DNA of 64,000 nt from Amoebidium appalachense (Eukaryota; Ichthyosporea), in assembly GCA_963693365.1 (NCBI GenBank), contig CAVNZM010000001.1:558001-622000 (forward strand). Reading direction: 5' to 3'. Shown piece after piece: positions 10,597 through 19,485 of this stretch (position 1 is the first letter of the stretch; each line of letters begins with the position of its first letter). A program made the position numbers and the translations under genes. The notes below the pieces were generated by a model. The model made no database searches. It was not told the origin of the DNA and saw nothing but the letters and a program-made list of their open reading frames with translations.

Positions 10597-12362
10597 CCCC
10601 AACTGGCACCCCCGGCCCACTTGCCCAGCCACCCCTGCAGCACCCCACCTGCCTGCCAAGCCCGACGGGCCACCCCTCCCGTACCCACCCCCCCAACCGG
10701 CACCCCGGCCCACCGCCCACGACCCCTGCAGCACCCCACCTGCCTGCCAAGCCCGACGGGCCACCCCTCCCGTACCCACCCCCCAACTGGCACCCCGGCC
10801 CACTGCCCACGACCCCTGCAGCACCCCACCTGCCTGCCAAGCCCGACGGGCCACCCTCTCCCGCACCCACCCCCCAACTGGCACCCCGGCCCACTGCCCA
10901 CGACCCCCGCAGCACCCCCACCTGCCTGCCAAGCCCGACGGGCCACCCCTCCCGTACCCACCCCCCAACCGGCACCCCCGGCCCACTGCCCACGACCCCG
11001 GCAGCACCCCACCTGCCAGCCAGGACACCAACCAGCACGGCAACTTCTGCAACACCGACCGAGACTCAGCTAGCCGCTGCCACCACTGCTGCCGTTGCCA
11101 CTATTGAGGACGACTCCTTTTGGGCCCCCCTCTCGGAGCTGGAGAGGTGGCTCATGTTGAACCACCCGAATTGGTGGAGGGTGGCACAGATAGGTGGCCT
11201 CGCTCTTGTCAAGTGGATCCTCTGGGGTCTCGGGGACAAGGGCAACCAGGCGAGGGCTGCAAGGGCTGCCGGGAGGGAGTTTGGCCGTGTTCTAAGTGCA
11301 CCACCACCACTGGCATTCCTAACCGAGACTCCGACGGTTCACCCCTCCCTTGCTGCCACCTACTACCCAACGACTAAAAAGTCGGTCACCATGAAGGGGG
11401 GAGGGACGACACCTGCACTCTGGAGACCCCCCACGAGCCCGGCCGCACCGTCAACCACTCTGCAAGGGGGACTCGAGGGTCCCACGTCTGCTACCCCACC
11501 CGATGAGGGGACCTATGAGCCCGTACCGGTGACCCGTACCGACAAGGGTTCCTCCGGTATGAACGCGTTGCTGGGGCCACTCAAACGGATGCACGGTGAG
11601 AGCCTGGAGGAGTATGAGAGACGGATGTACGAGCAAAACTCAGTGTTTGACAACCCGGCCTTGACACCCTATATGAAATCGGTGTTGAAACGTGGCGTTG
11701 AAGCACTTTCAGCGGGTGGGGAGAGGCTGGCTAGTGTGGTCGGAGGGGGCAGCCTGCAGGAAGCTGTGTTGGGTGACCAGGGCCTTATCACCGAGGTGAA
11801 AAACGTCGGAAAGCACTTGCTGGAGTACTACGTGCAGCAGCACAAGTCGACTCCACCGGCCTCCTCCACCCCTCTAGCTATAGAGCACGACCCTTCGGGT
11901 GGCCGTAGGTCCGGGAGAAAGCCTCCCCCTGCAGGCCCCTCTGCAGAACCAAGTCCGGCTACGCGTCATGACGGCTACAAGTCGGGGGACCTACCACACC
12001 ACACACAGCACCCACACGTCCGAGCAGCCCTTCCGTTGGTTAGGGCAGCCCTACCGACTGTTGGCCGGGCCCTTGGTTTTCAACCGGACACTGTGAGACT
12101 GGCACAGCTTGCACTGGACTACACCACCGGTACCACCGAGGAGGATAAGAAGAAGAAGGACACCAAGAAGAAGGGTACGAAGAAGAAGGACGGCAAGAAG
12201 AAGGACACCAAGAAGAAGGAGGACACCAAGAAGAAGGACACCAAGAAGAAGGACACCAAGAAGAAGGACACCAAGAAGAAGGACACCAAGAAGAAGAAGG
12301 ACACCAAGAAGAAACCAGCGGCAAGAAGAAGGGTAAATAATCTACGCCACAGGCAACAGTGA
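10597..12362 (+). CDS. Putative viral structural protein, proline-rich N-terminus and lysine-repeat C-terminus (5'-partial)
   Basis: The frame is open from the gap edge to the stop at 12360-12362; the first ATG after the repeat is at 11154. After the proline-rich minisatellite comes an alanine/threonine-rich linker. Then there is an acidic and hydrophobic segment (EDDSFWAPLSELERWLML, then NHPNWWRVAQIGGLALVKW) that could be an amphipathic or membrane-active helix. A central region follows (MNALLGPLKRMHGESLEEYE, then SVLKRGVEALSAGGERL). The last about 70 residues are TKKKD-type repeats followed by ARRR. Basic repeats of this kind suit a nucleic-acid-condensing core protein, but I recognise no homologue. 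It lies convergent with a VLTF3-like gene, so a virion role is inferred from context only. The reading frame through the minisatellite is uncertain. Confidence 0.5.
10600..11030 (+). repeat. GC-rich coding minisatellite, unit 90-92 bp, about five copies
   Basis: The unit contains GCCTGCCAAGCCCGACGGG at 10651, 10742, 10832 and 10924, with a diverged fifth unit near 11012. Spacings of 91, 90 and 92 bp mean that successive units change reading frame unless single-base errors are present. It codes for proline-rich peptide and leads directly into the open frame of the lysine-repeat protein. Confidence 0.85.
12145..12315 (+). repeat. Coding microsatellite GACACCAAGAAGAAG
   Basis: A 15-bp unit with 12- to 18-bp variants is repeated about 11 times. 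It encodes DTKKK in the frame of the preceding protein. Because units are multiples of three the frame is mostly kept, as expected if the repeat is translated. Confidence 0.85.
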
Positions 12363-12381
12363 CACCACCACCACCACCATT

Positions 12382-12619
12382 ATGGCACCCGGCACGGAGC
12401 ACATGCGCATGTATGCGTTGCCACACACCCCTTGCCCCCCTCCCCGTACCCCTCCCCTACCGCACCCGACCGACCCCCGGGCCTGTACCCCAAACCCGAC
12501 CGTTCTACGGGCCGGGAAACACCGTCATTGAGGGCCCAGGGGGGACCATGAGGCCGAGGCCGGCCACGTACACACCCTGGCCTGTGGCTGCCGACAAGAG
12601 CTCCTTCCAGAACTATTAA
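12382..12619 (+). pseudogene. Small proline-rich protein of the virus-like block, frame broken in a C run
   Basis: An ATG at about 12382 (MAPGTEHMRMYALPHTP) leads into a C-rich stretch near 12430. The continuing open frame is one register off and ends TPWPVAADKSSFQNY before TAA at 12617-12619. The downstream half (FYGPGNTVIEGPGGTMRP) looks like folded, non-repetitive protein. I do not recognise it. The break sits in a C homopolymer, so it may be a sequencing error. Confidence 0.4.
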
Positions 12620-12658
12620 ATATTGTGTGTGGTTGTGTAAACACCCTACTTCTGCAAC

Positions 12659-12851
12659 ATGGAGCTCAACATTGGCGGGCCCCCCCATACGTAAGAAGCC
12701 GTTCATTTTTCCGGAGCAGAACAACAGCTTAAACGTCATGGACGTCTCGACCATACGTGACTTCCGGGAACGCCCGTTGGCCTACACCGTACCGTTGTCC
12801 GGCATCAACGCCAACCGTCCCATACGCACGGCACCTGTGGTGTTTAAATAA
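12659..12851 (+). pseudogene. Small protein of the virus-like block (about 60 residues), frame broken in a C7 run
   Basis: ATG at 12659 begins MELNIGG. A run of seven C follows (about 12680-12686), after which the plus-one frame continues as IRKKPFIFPEQNNSLNVMDV and ends IRTAPVVFK with TAA at 12849-12851. One C fewer would make a single frame. The gene follows the preceding small gene by about 40 bp and ends about 120 bp from the end of the convergent VLTF3-like gene, a spacing typical of compact viral genomes. The family is not recognised. Confidence 0.45.
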
Positions 12852-12968
12852 ACTTGAGTGGGTCGATGGTAGTGTGGGCACGTGCTGGCACACCCCCTAC
12901 CACCACCTGCTACCCCTAACATATTGTGCACATGTCTTGTATTTAGGTCACGGTACAGTAGCACCAGG

Positions 12969-13861
12969 CTACAGGTAAAACATGTTGTATTCCACAAGCA
13001 TGTGGTAGTTTTTAAGGTCCCTCTCCAGCTGCACCCACACCTTGTCACTCTTGACTCTAGTCACCTTGCTTTTGACGGCCGGCACCAGCCTAGCCACCAC
13101 CTCAGCATCCATACCACCCACCAATTCCACCATTTTCACCAGCAGGAACGGGTACCCCACAAAGTTCTTCCTTGTGTCCTCCTTGTGCCTCCTATGCCAC
13201 GACAAGGAGAACTTAAACATGCCCATCAACAGCTCGAGCTGTTCACACGTGAACCTAGGGAGGGGGTGACCGTACAGCCTGTTTAATATATAAGGTACAC
13301 GCATGTAGTGTTTTGTAAGCTTGTTCTGTCTCAACACCCTCCTTGCCTGGTCTGCATTCTCTATGTGTGCCACACCCCTGAATGCTGCCACCACCCCCTC
13401 CTGCATGTCCCCCATGGAAGCATTCAACCCCTGCACCGACTGAAGTAGCTGCTTGAAGTGGTTGATGTGTCTGTATGGCTGTGACCTCTTCCTGTCCCAG
13501 AAGGCCGTGCACCCCTCATAGGTCTTCCTCCCCTCACCGTCACTCCCCTCCCCACCCCCTCCCGTCGTACACCCAGTCCTCCTCCCCCTCTCCCTCCCCC
13601 CTCCCTCCCCCCCCTTTCCCTCCCCCCTCCTCGTACACGTACTCCTGGACTCCACCGCCGTGCCCGTAGTCGTCGTGTCCCCCTGTGCACGTCTCCCTGT
13701 TGCAGTATGCCCACCAACATGCATTCGGTGGTTGTAGTGGGGGGTGGGGGTGGGGGTGTGGTCGGGCTACAGTACATGTCGAAGAGGAAGGGGCATAAGT
13801 CTAGCAGCTTCTCGGGGTCTGTGGTGTCTGCCACCATACTTAGCAGTGTGTCTTCATCCAT
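12969..13861 (-). pseudogene. VLTF3-like viral late transcription factor (frame broken twice)
   Basis: VLTF3 (poxvirus A2L) homologues activate late genes and are near-universal in Nucleocytoviricota. The C-terminal about 190 residues show the family pattern: RKTYEGC, then PYRHINHFKQLLQSVQG, a middle NADQARRVLRQNKLTKHYMR, PYILNRLYGHPLPRFTCEQL, and finally HKEDTRKNFVGYPFLLVKM. The stop is at 12969-12971. The N-terminus starts at 13861 (MDEDTLLSMVADTTDPEKLL). The frame then shifts within a C-rich proline stretch near 13745, passes through an acidic segment with clustered Cys/His (CWWAYCNRETC, possibly the zinc ribbon), and shifts back near 13550 in a G-rich run. Both breaks are in homopolymers, so an error or decay cannot be told apart. 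The family call for the C-terminal part is confident. Confidence 0.75.
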
Positions 13862-13863
13862 TT

Positions 13864-14103
13864 TTAATTTTGATTTTTTCGTGTGTTGCCTGTTTTCGTG
13901 TTGGAAAAAGTGAGGTATCTTTGCACATGTGTGTGCCTTTTATATGTGCTGGTGCCTGCTCTTTTTGGCAAGTCTCCCCCCTTGTATGCATGTATGGTGC
14001 TGTTGTTGGTGTTCATGCTTCTGCCCAAGGCCACATTGGAAGGGTTTGTGTTTGCATTAAACTCTGATTTTATTTGCTGCTTCCCCTCATGCATACGGTG
14101 CAC
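13864..14103 (-). CDS. Small hypothetical ORF just upstream of the VLTF3-like gene
   Basis: A 79-codon frame ending two bases before the ATG of the VLTF3-like gene on the same strand. It has a lysine/asparagine/threonine-rich composition without recognised motifs. The tight spacing is the only argument that it is real. The same stretch could instead be the promoter region of the VLTF3-like gene. Confidence 0.2.
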   Translation of the reverse strand: MHRMHEGKQQIKSEFNANTNPSNVALGRSMNTNNSTIHAYKGGDLPKRAGTSTYKRHTHVQRYLTFSNTKTGNTRKNQN

Positions 14104-14270
14104 GTGGTGTATGCCTTAAAAACACCGTCTTTTTCTTTAAGTTTTACATATGGTAAGATCTTCTCAGTTTGTGTTATGTTTCAGTTCATATTGTTGGAAG
14201 ATGGTATCGTTATCCAGTCCGATCGCATGAATCAGATCATGATCGGCTGGTGGCCTGCGAGATCTTAACC

Positions 14271-14344
14271 GATCTCGTAGCTCAGGTTGGCAGAGCACTC
14301 GACCGGAGATAGAGGGGTCGCGGGTTCAAATCCCGTCGGGATCA
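14271..14344 (+). tRNA. tRNA gene in the 5' LTR of miniature element copy 1
   Basis: Same cloverleaf as the copy at 41404, with one extra G in the D-loop (CAGGTTGG) and GGCAG for GGTAG. A-box, B-box and the TTTTT terminator downstream are kept. Confidence 0.75.
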
Positions 14345-14641
14345 TCTTTTTCTCATCCCCTTCTCGCTGGGGTAAAAGCCAGCACGCCTTTACTGGCGTC
14401 ATCACAACCATCGGCAGTGGTTAGGTTGTGATCTCAAGGCTAGCAAGATCGCTAGTCTCTGCACCAGGACAAAATCCAAAATGGTAGCATGAACAGGGGT
14501 TCAGTGGGGACTGAGGGGGCAGTCCACCCTAACCTGATTCTGCGATTCGTCCTGAGTGGGGATGTTGGAAGATGGTATCGTTATCCAGTCCGATCGCATG
14601 AATCAGATCATGATCGGCTGGTGGCCTGCGAGATCTTAACC

Positions 14642-14718
14642 GATCTCGTAGCTCAGTTGGCAGAGCACTCGACCGGAGATAGAGGGGTTCAACGCGGGTT
14701 CAAATCCCGTCGGGATCA
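14642..14718 (+). tRNA. tRNA gene in the 3' LTR of miniature element copy 1 (insertion before T-arm)
   Basis: Same as the other copies but with about four extra bases (TTCAACGCGGG) between the anticodon arm and the T-arm. Acceptor and T-arm pairing are kept. Probably a degenerating copy. Confidence 0.65.
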
Positions 14719-15936
14719 TCTTTTTCTCATCCTCTTCTCGCTGGGGTAAAAGCCAGCACGCCTTTACTGGCGTCATCACAACCATCGGCAGTGGTTAGGT
14801 TGTGATCTCAAGGCTAGCAAGATCGCTAGTCTCTGCACCAGGACAAAAGCCAAAACATATGCTTAGTGTAAATGCCACACTCCTATTATGTAAAGTGTAG
14901 CATCGATCTCCGATATGCTTGTATACTTGTAATCGTGTTGTATCGGCATTAATCGTGTATTGTAATATCGATTAGAATATTTATATGTGTGTACACGGAT
15001 CCACCCACTCAGGGAGAGACGTGCACATGTTCGTGTGTACATAAATATCTCTGGTTATAGTTATGATATTACTATCTTGTTTGTTGATCTGTGCTCTCTT
15101 TTCCTTTGTCTTTCTCCTTCCTTATTTTCTTTTCTTTCTCTCCTTGTCTGCATGTGTATAATCGTATTTCTTTTCTACAAATATATGTAACTTAGGTAGA
15201 TTTGTGTTACTTAATACGTGTTCATTGGACGGTAACACACTTAGGCTACACTTAGAATAACATGTGTGATTAGACTTCATTAATTTACTTTAGTTTTCAT
15301 GTGTTGCCGGGCTTTAACCAATCATCAAGGTTAAGTGTGATATGTCTGAGTCTTTGCAGTGTGTCATAGGTTAGAACTTCCTTGATGATGACACGAGTTG
15401 ATCTTAACTAGTGTCTGTGTCCTATCGTGTACGTCTCCGCGTACCGGATCTCTCTGAAAGCAATTGGTTCTTAGTGATTGGTTTCTATTAGAGATAGATC
15501 TGATTTCCGACTGGTCGGAAATCATGTATGGATTGGACTTAGAGGAATTTCAGGTATTTATTCGAAGATCAGAATAAATTCAGTTCAGTCGTGTCTAAAC
15601 ATTGATGTCTGTTGTGTACACTGCTCCGATCGTTCCGTGTTTTGTTGTTGTGTGTGTCTGTGGTGTTTTCACACTGCACCACTGTGTCTCTGCTTACATC
15701 CCAAATACTTATACAATTCAACATTCCTATCCTAGCGGTTCTCGAATTCCTATTGGTTCGTACTGACTGCTTGGCCACTGCATATTGCCGGCGCCGCGGC
15801 TCAGTCGTGAGCCGCAGCCCGCGGCTGTCGCGTGTGATATTGATCTGATCATATGACATGTACACAATATCTACGTGATCACTATGATATGTACAGTATA
15901 TTTGTAATAGTAAACATGTACGGCGTGTACAGATGT

Positions 15937-16200
15937 TTACACCCCGGCAACGAGCACAAGGTCCGGAAACTCAAGAAGGCACTCTACGGCCTCAAACAGG
16001 CATCACTGGCATGGTATGAGTACTTCGACAAGGTCCTCCTTGCTCACGGTCTCGAACGTCTCCGTTCAGATCCATGTGTCTACATCAAGTCCTTCTCCAA
16101 CAGTGACATCATCCTCACTGGCAACTATGACGGACGACGTCATCATGATATGCACGGCCCACTCCTCCCACACCATCATCTACAGTGGTCTTCAAGTAGG
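15937..16200 (+). pseudogene. Ty1/copia reverse transcriptase relic
   Basis: The frame GNEHKVRKLKKALYGLKQ followed by ASLAWYEYFDKVL is the conserved RVT_2 fingers-to-palm region of copia polymerases, with RSDPCVY further on. The catalytic NYVDD is disrupted: the bases after AACTAT are rearranged, so the frame runs on as DGRRHHD. Only this piece of pol is left. It is followed by 3' internal copia sequence that leads to the LTR at 16855. Confidence 0.8.
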
Positions 16201-16854
16201 TTTCAGGGGCCCTGGCCAGTGGTCTACACATCAGTGTGTATAACTCCCAACGAAAGTCTACTGCTGTCTTCCTCGATCTTCATTGTGTGCATCTTCAGTG
16301 GGAAATTCTTTCTCCACCATCCGTCGTTTATTTATATCCCACCATATATATTGGTTTTCCTCTATATTCGACTTATGTATATGTCGAACTGGGATGGTGT
16401 CCCAGTATAAATAAATATCTATAGCCATGGCGTGCTGGTTGACTGCCAGTCTAAACCTAGTCCACGGGACGTACCTTCCCCGTGTCTTAACTGGTTGACT
16501 ACCAGTCTATAAATCAGTCCACAAGATGTTTATGCCTTGTGTTTATCTGGGTGGGTCCCAGTATAAAATATTAGCGACCGACACGTCACACATACACTAG
16601 TGTTTTCTTTTATATATATCGTCGTTGGCTACCGTCATGTTCCGAGTCTTCCGAGGCAACCGTCGTTGTGTGCTTCTTCCTTTTTTGGTTTTCTTCCCCG
16701 GCTTGCCACTTCAAGTCTTCTCCAATTGTCTTCTCGAGTGGGGAAACTTGACTGTGACGTCACGGCACCTGCTTCTACAAGTGTGAGAGTATTGACATCA
16801 ACAGTCACATCAACAAACTTCACGAGAACCCAACTTCCAACCCTTGAGTGGGGA
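16200..16854 (+). mobile_element. 3' internal region of a copia element with polypurine tract
   Basis: Non-coding sequence between the RT relic and the family B LTR. It ends with TTGAGTGGGGA at 16844-16854 directly before TGTCATC, the expected position of a polypurine tract. Two similar TTGACTNCCAGTCTA motifs occur near 16440 and 16495. Confidence 0.6.
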
Positions 16855-17662
16855 TGTCATCTACCCATGGATAACGGCAAGAACTTAGAAGTTGAGTTAT
16901 ACATATGTTTATTAGTTTGTTGTTGTTCGTTTCCTTTTCCCTTTTCCTTTCTTCCTTTCTTTCTTTCCTTTCCGTTTCCGTGTGCACTGATATCTTTGAT
17001 CTGTGTACACATCGAGCCATTTGGCCCGCGCACATGTAATGTTGTTTGCGTTTATGTCTAAATAAGTTGTCCAATCAGATCTCGTTTAATTTTCCCAAAT
17101 ATAGAAACCTGCATTCCTCCTTCATTCTACTCGATTCCTTTCCCATTCCATTCCTTTCTATCCTCATTCCTTTTCCTTCTTTTCCCACGACGTAGAATTG
17201 CTCTATGCTCCCCAGCTATTAGGAATACTTATATTTAGACGTGTTATGTTAAGAACATGTATAAATATATGATGTGAACAAATAGATACATAAGACTTAG
17301 TGGTTTCATTTATTAAATGTTTCCGTGCTTTTATTAGAAGATTGCGATTTATCTTCTATGTGTCGACAGGTATTTCGATCGATTTATTTTACCCTCATAG
17401 TTTTTGTCTTTCTGATTGGATAAGATAGTTTTTGCCCTTATAGTTTTCGTTCTTTTGATTGGCTTAGCATTTGTCGATTCCACATTCCCGAGTATAAAAG
17501 GGACTTCATCTTGAAATAAAAATCAAGCAGTTGAAAACATTTCATATGCTCCCAGAAATCGTTCCACCTCTCTGGTTGTGTTTCTCCTGTGTGTCTGTGT
17601 GTTGTGTATATCATAACACCCATCTGTGCACTCTGCTTCTCCTTAAACCCACACAAAATAAC
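16855..17662 (+). mobile_element. Copia family B LTR (3' LTR)
   Basis: Starts TGTCATCTACCC after the polypurine tract and ends ACACAAAATAAC, where a C run replaces the last bases. It is about 90% or more similar by eye to the LTR at 8375-9153. Confidence 0.8.
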
Positions 17663-17679
17663 CCCCCCCCCCCCCCCCC

Positions 17680-18412
17680 GTATCTCTCTCTCTCCCTTGT
17701 TTCTGTGTGCACAGGTATCTGTAGATCTGTGCACACCTGTCTCTCTTGCCTGATAGAACTTATTGTATTTTATCTGTGTTTGCTCTCCTCTGTTTATGTA
17801 TTTAAATGAATTTCTTTAAGGAGACGAGTATGAATATAAATGTGTAGTAATAGTGACAAGATGTATAATCACTCAAGTTATTTAAGTAAGAGTTTCTAAA
17901 CCTCAGTTATGTCGGAAGTTGGAATGCGTATGCTCTGTTGGAATGTGTCTTTCTATCATCTGATAGAACCAATTGGTTATCCCCTTTTAGTTGAGATAAG
18001 ATGATAAGTTGCAAGTACAAAAAGACCCGAGAGCACAATAAAAGGTCAACTGTTGTTTGAAATCTTTCATGTGTCGTGAACAACTCAGAGTGCACAGAGG
18101 TGATATGTAAAACATGACTAACCCAATAAAGAGAGGGCAATCGGAGTTGGTCACGACACATTGAAAGATTTCAAACAACAACTGATCCTTTATTGTGCTC
18201 TCGGTTCTTTTTGTACTTGCGACTTATCATCTTATCTAGACTAATGGGGGAGAACCAATCGGTTCTATCAGGTGATAGAAAAACACATTCCGAAAGAGCA
18301 CACACATTCCAACTTCCGACTTAACTAAAGTTTAGAAACTCTTACTTAAAAAACTTAAGTAATTATATATCTTGTCACTATTAATGCACATATATATTTA
18401 TACTCGTCTCTA
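17680..18412. mobile_element. Inverted pair of copia family C LTR fragments
   Basis: 17680-18085 is family C LTR in plus orientation (matching 40157-40784) and 18086-18412 is the same LTR in minus orientation. The switch is in the LTR segment GTGAACAACTC / AGAGTGCACAG. The minus arm then continues into the copia pol fragment on the minus strand. Confidence 0.75.
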
Positions 18413-19304
18413 TGGTTGATGGTGCCGATCAGGTAACTAACGACACGGAGGAGAAGCTCCCAGGCAGTCTTGGTGGGCTTGGAGCTGAATCGGCCGAGGT
18501 AGCCAATGGCATACGAGATGTCAGGCCGGGAGCACCGAGCAACCCACAGGAGACGGCCGAGGAGTTCACGGTAGGGGACGGTGGTGGGCAGGGAGGAGAG
18601 GGAGGCTTCGTTGATGATGACGGTGCCCACGGGAATGGGGGTGGCCTTGGGCTTGGCATCGGCCAGGTTGAAGTCGGTGATGATGTCCTTGATGTAGGAG
18701 GACTGCAGCATCTTGAGGGAGTCATTGGTGTACAGCAGTTGGCTGCCGAGGAAGATGTCTGGCAGACCGACCTTGCACTCGGCAGACTTCGTGATGTGAA
18801 TAACAAGCTCCTGCATGATGGTGGAGTACCGTGTGCAGGTGATGATGGCATCATCAACGTAGTTGCCCGATCGGATGATGTCCCCATTGTCTGGAACTGA
18901 CGGAAGTAGACACACGGATCGGAACGGCGACGGGTGTGGCCGTGGGCAACAAGGATGGAGTTTAAAAACTCGTACCATGCCAGGGAGGCCTGCTTGAGTC
19001 CGTAGAGGGCCTTCTTGAGTTTCCAGACTTTGTGTTCGTTGCCGGGGAGAATGAAACCAGGAGGTTGTTCCATGTACAAAGTCTCGTTGAGGGGGCTGTT
19101 GAGGAAGGCCGTGCTGATGTCAAGTTGATGGATCTCGTGATCCTGCTGCACACCGAGGGCAAGCAGGGCACGGACGGAGGAAGACATGACGACGGGGGAA
19201 GAGTTGTCACCGTAGTCAACACTGTAAGTGGTTTCACCCTTGGCCACACCACGACCCTTGATCTTGCCATGGTGTCACCAGCAGAGTTGAGTAACTTCTC
19301 CATG
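18413..19304 (-). pseudogene. pol: Ty1/copia reverse transcriptase fragment with YVDD, frameshifted
   Basis: On the minus strand the frame GVAKGETTYSVDYGD continues through LDISTAFLNSPLNETLYMEQ and ALYGLKQASLAWYEF, then is displaced near 18895. The next frame carries the catalytic NYVDDAI and the connection motifs LLGRLLWVARCSRPDISYA. Together this is a nearly whole copia RVT_2 domain. It is cut on the 5' side by a (CA)n(GA)n array and on the 3' side by an inverted family C LTR. It cannot produce an intact polymerase. Confidence 0.85.

Positions 19305-19485
<181 letters not shown>

Larger units (their letters stand above)
14192..14855 (+). mobile_element. Miniature LTR retrotransposon with a tRNA gene in each LTR, copy 1
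   Basis: The 5' LTR is 14192-14481, the internal region 14482-14562 (81 bp) and the 3' LTR 14563-14855. The LTRs begin TGTTGG and end CCAAAA. The target duplication CATAT is at 14187-14191 and 14856-14860. The empty site (GTTCATATGCTTAG) occurs in the homologous LTR at about 44958. TGGTAGCA immediately follows the 5' LTR and fits the 3' end of an initiator tRNA-Met. GAGTGGGGA immediately precedes the 3' LTR as a polypurine tract. There is no coding capacity, so movement must depend on another element. The two LTRs differ by a few small changes, including an extra G in the first tRNA and a TCAA insertion in the second. Confidence 0.9.
14143..15723 (+). mobile_element. Copia family A LTR, 5'-truncated and split by a TRIM insertion
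   Basis: The sequence from TTTACATATGGTAAGATC onward matches the family A LTR at 44896-45792, except that it lacks the first about 17 bp and is split at 14191/14856 by the tRNA-bearing miniature element. It includes the CATGTGTTGCCGGGC core and ends ATACAATTCAACA at 15723. Its truncated left end abuts the virus-like block without a gap, so that block is physically linked to host repeats. Confidence 0.85.

Noticed and set aside
9912-11055. Long ORFs crossing the N gap on both strands
   Set aside because: They exist only because N codons contain no stops; the sequence on the two sides is unrelated.
14192-14855. Miniature elements as a simple tandem tRNA gene array
   Set aside because: The perfect or near-perfect 5-bp target duplications, constant 81-bp spacer, primer site and polypurine tract, and the empty site at 44955 fit LTR insertion much better.
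18412-18900. Long plus-strand ORF (acidic, Gly/Asp-rich) at 18412-18900
   Set aside because: It is the antisense of the copia RT fragment, whose minus-strand frames carry real RT motifs.
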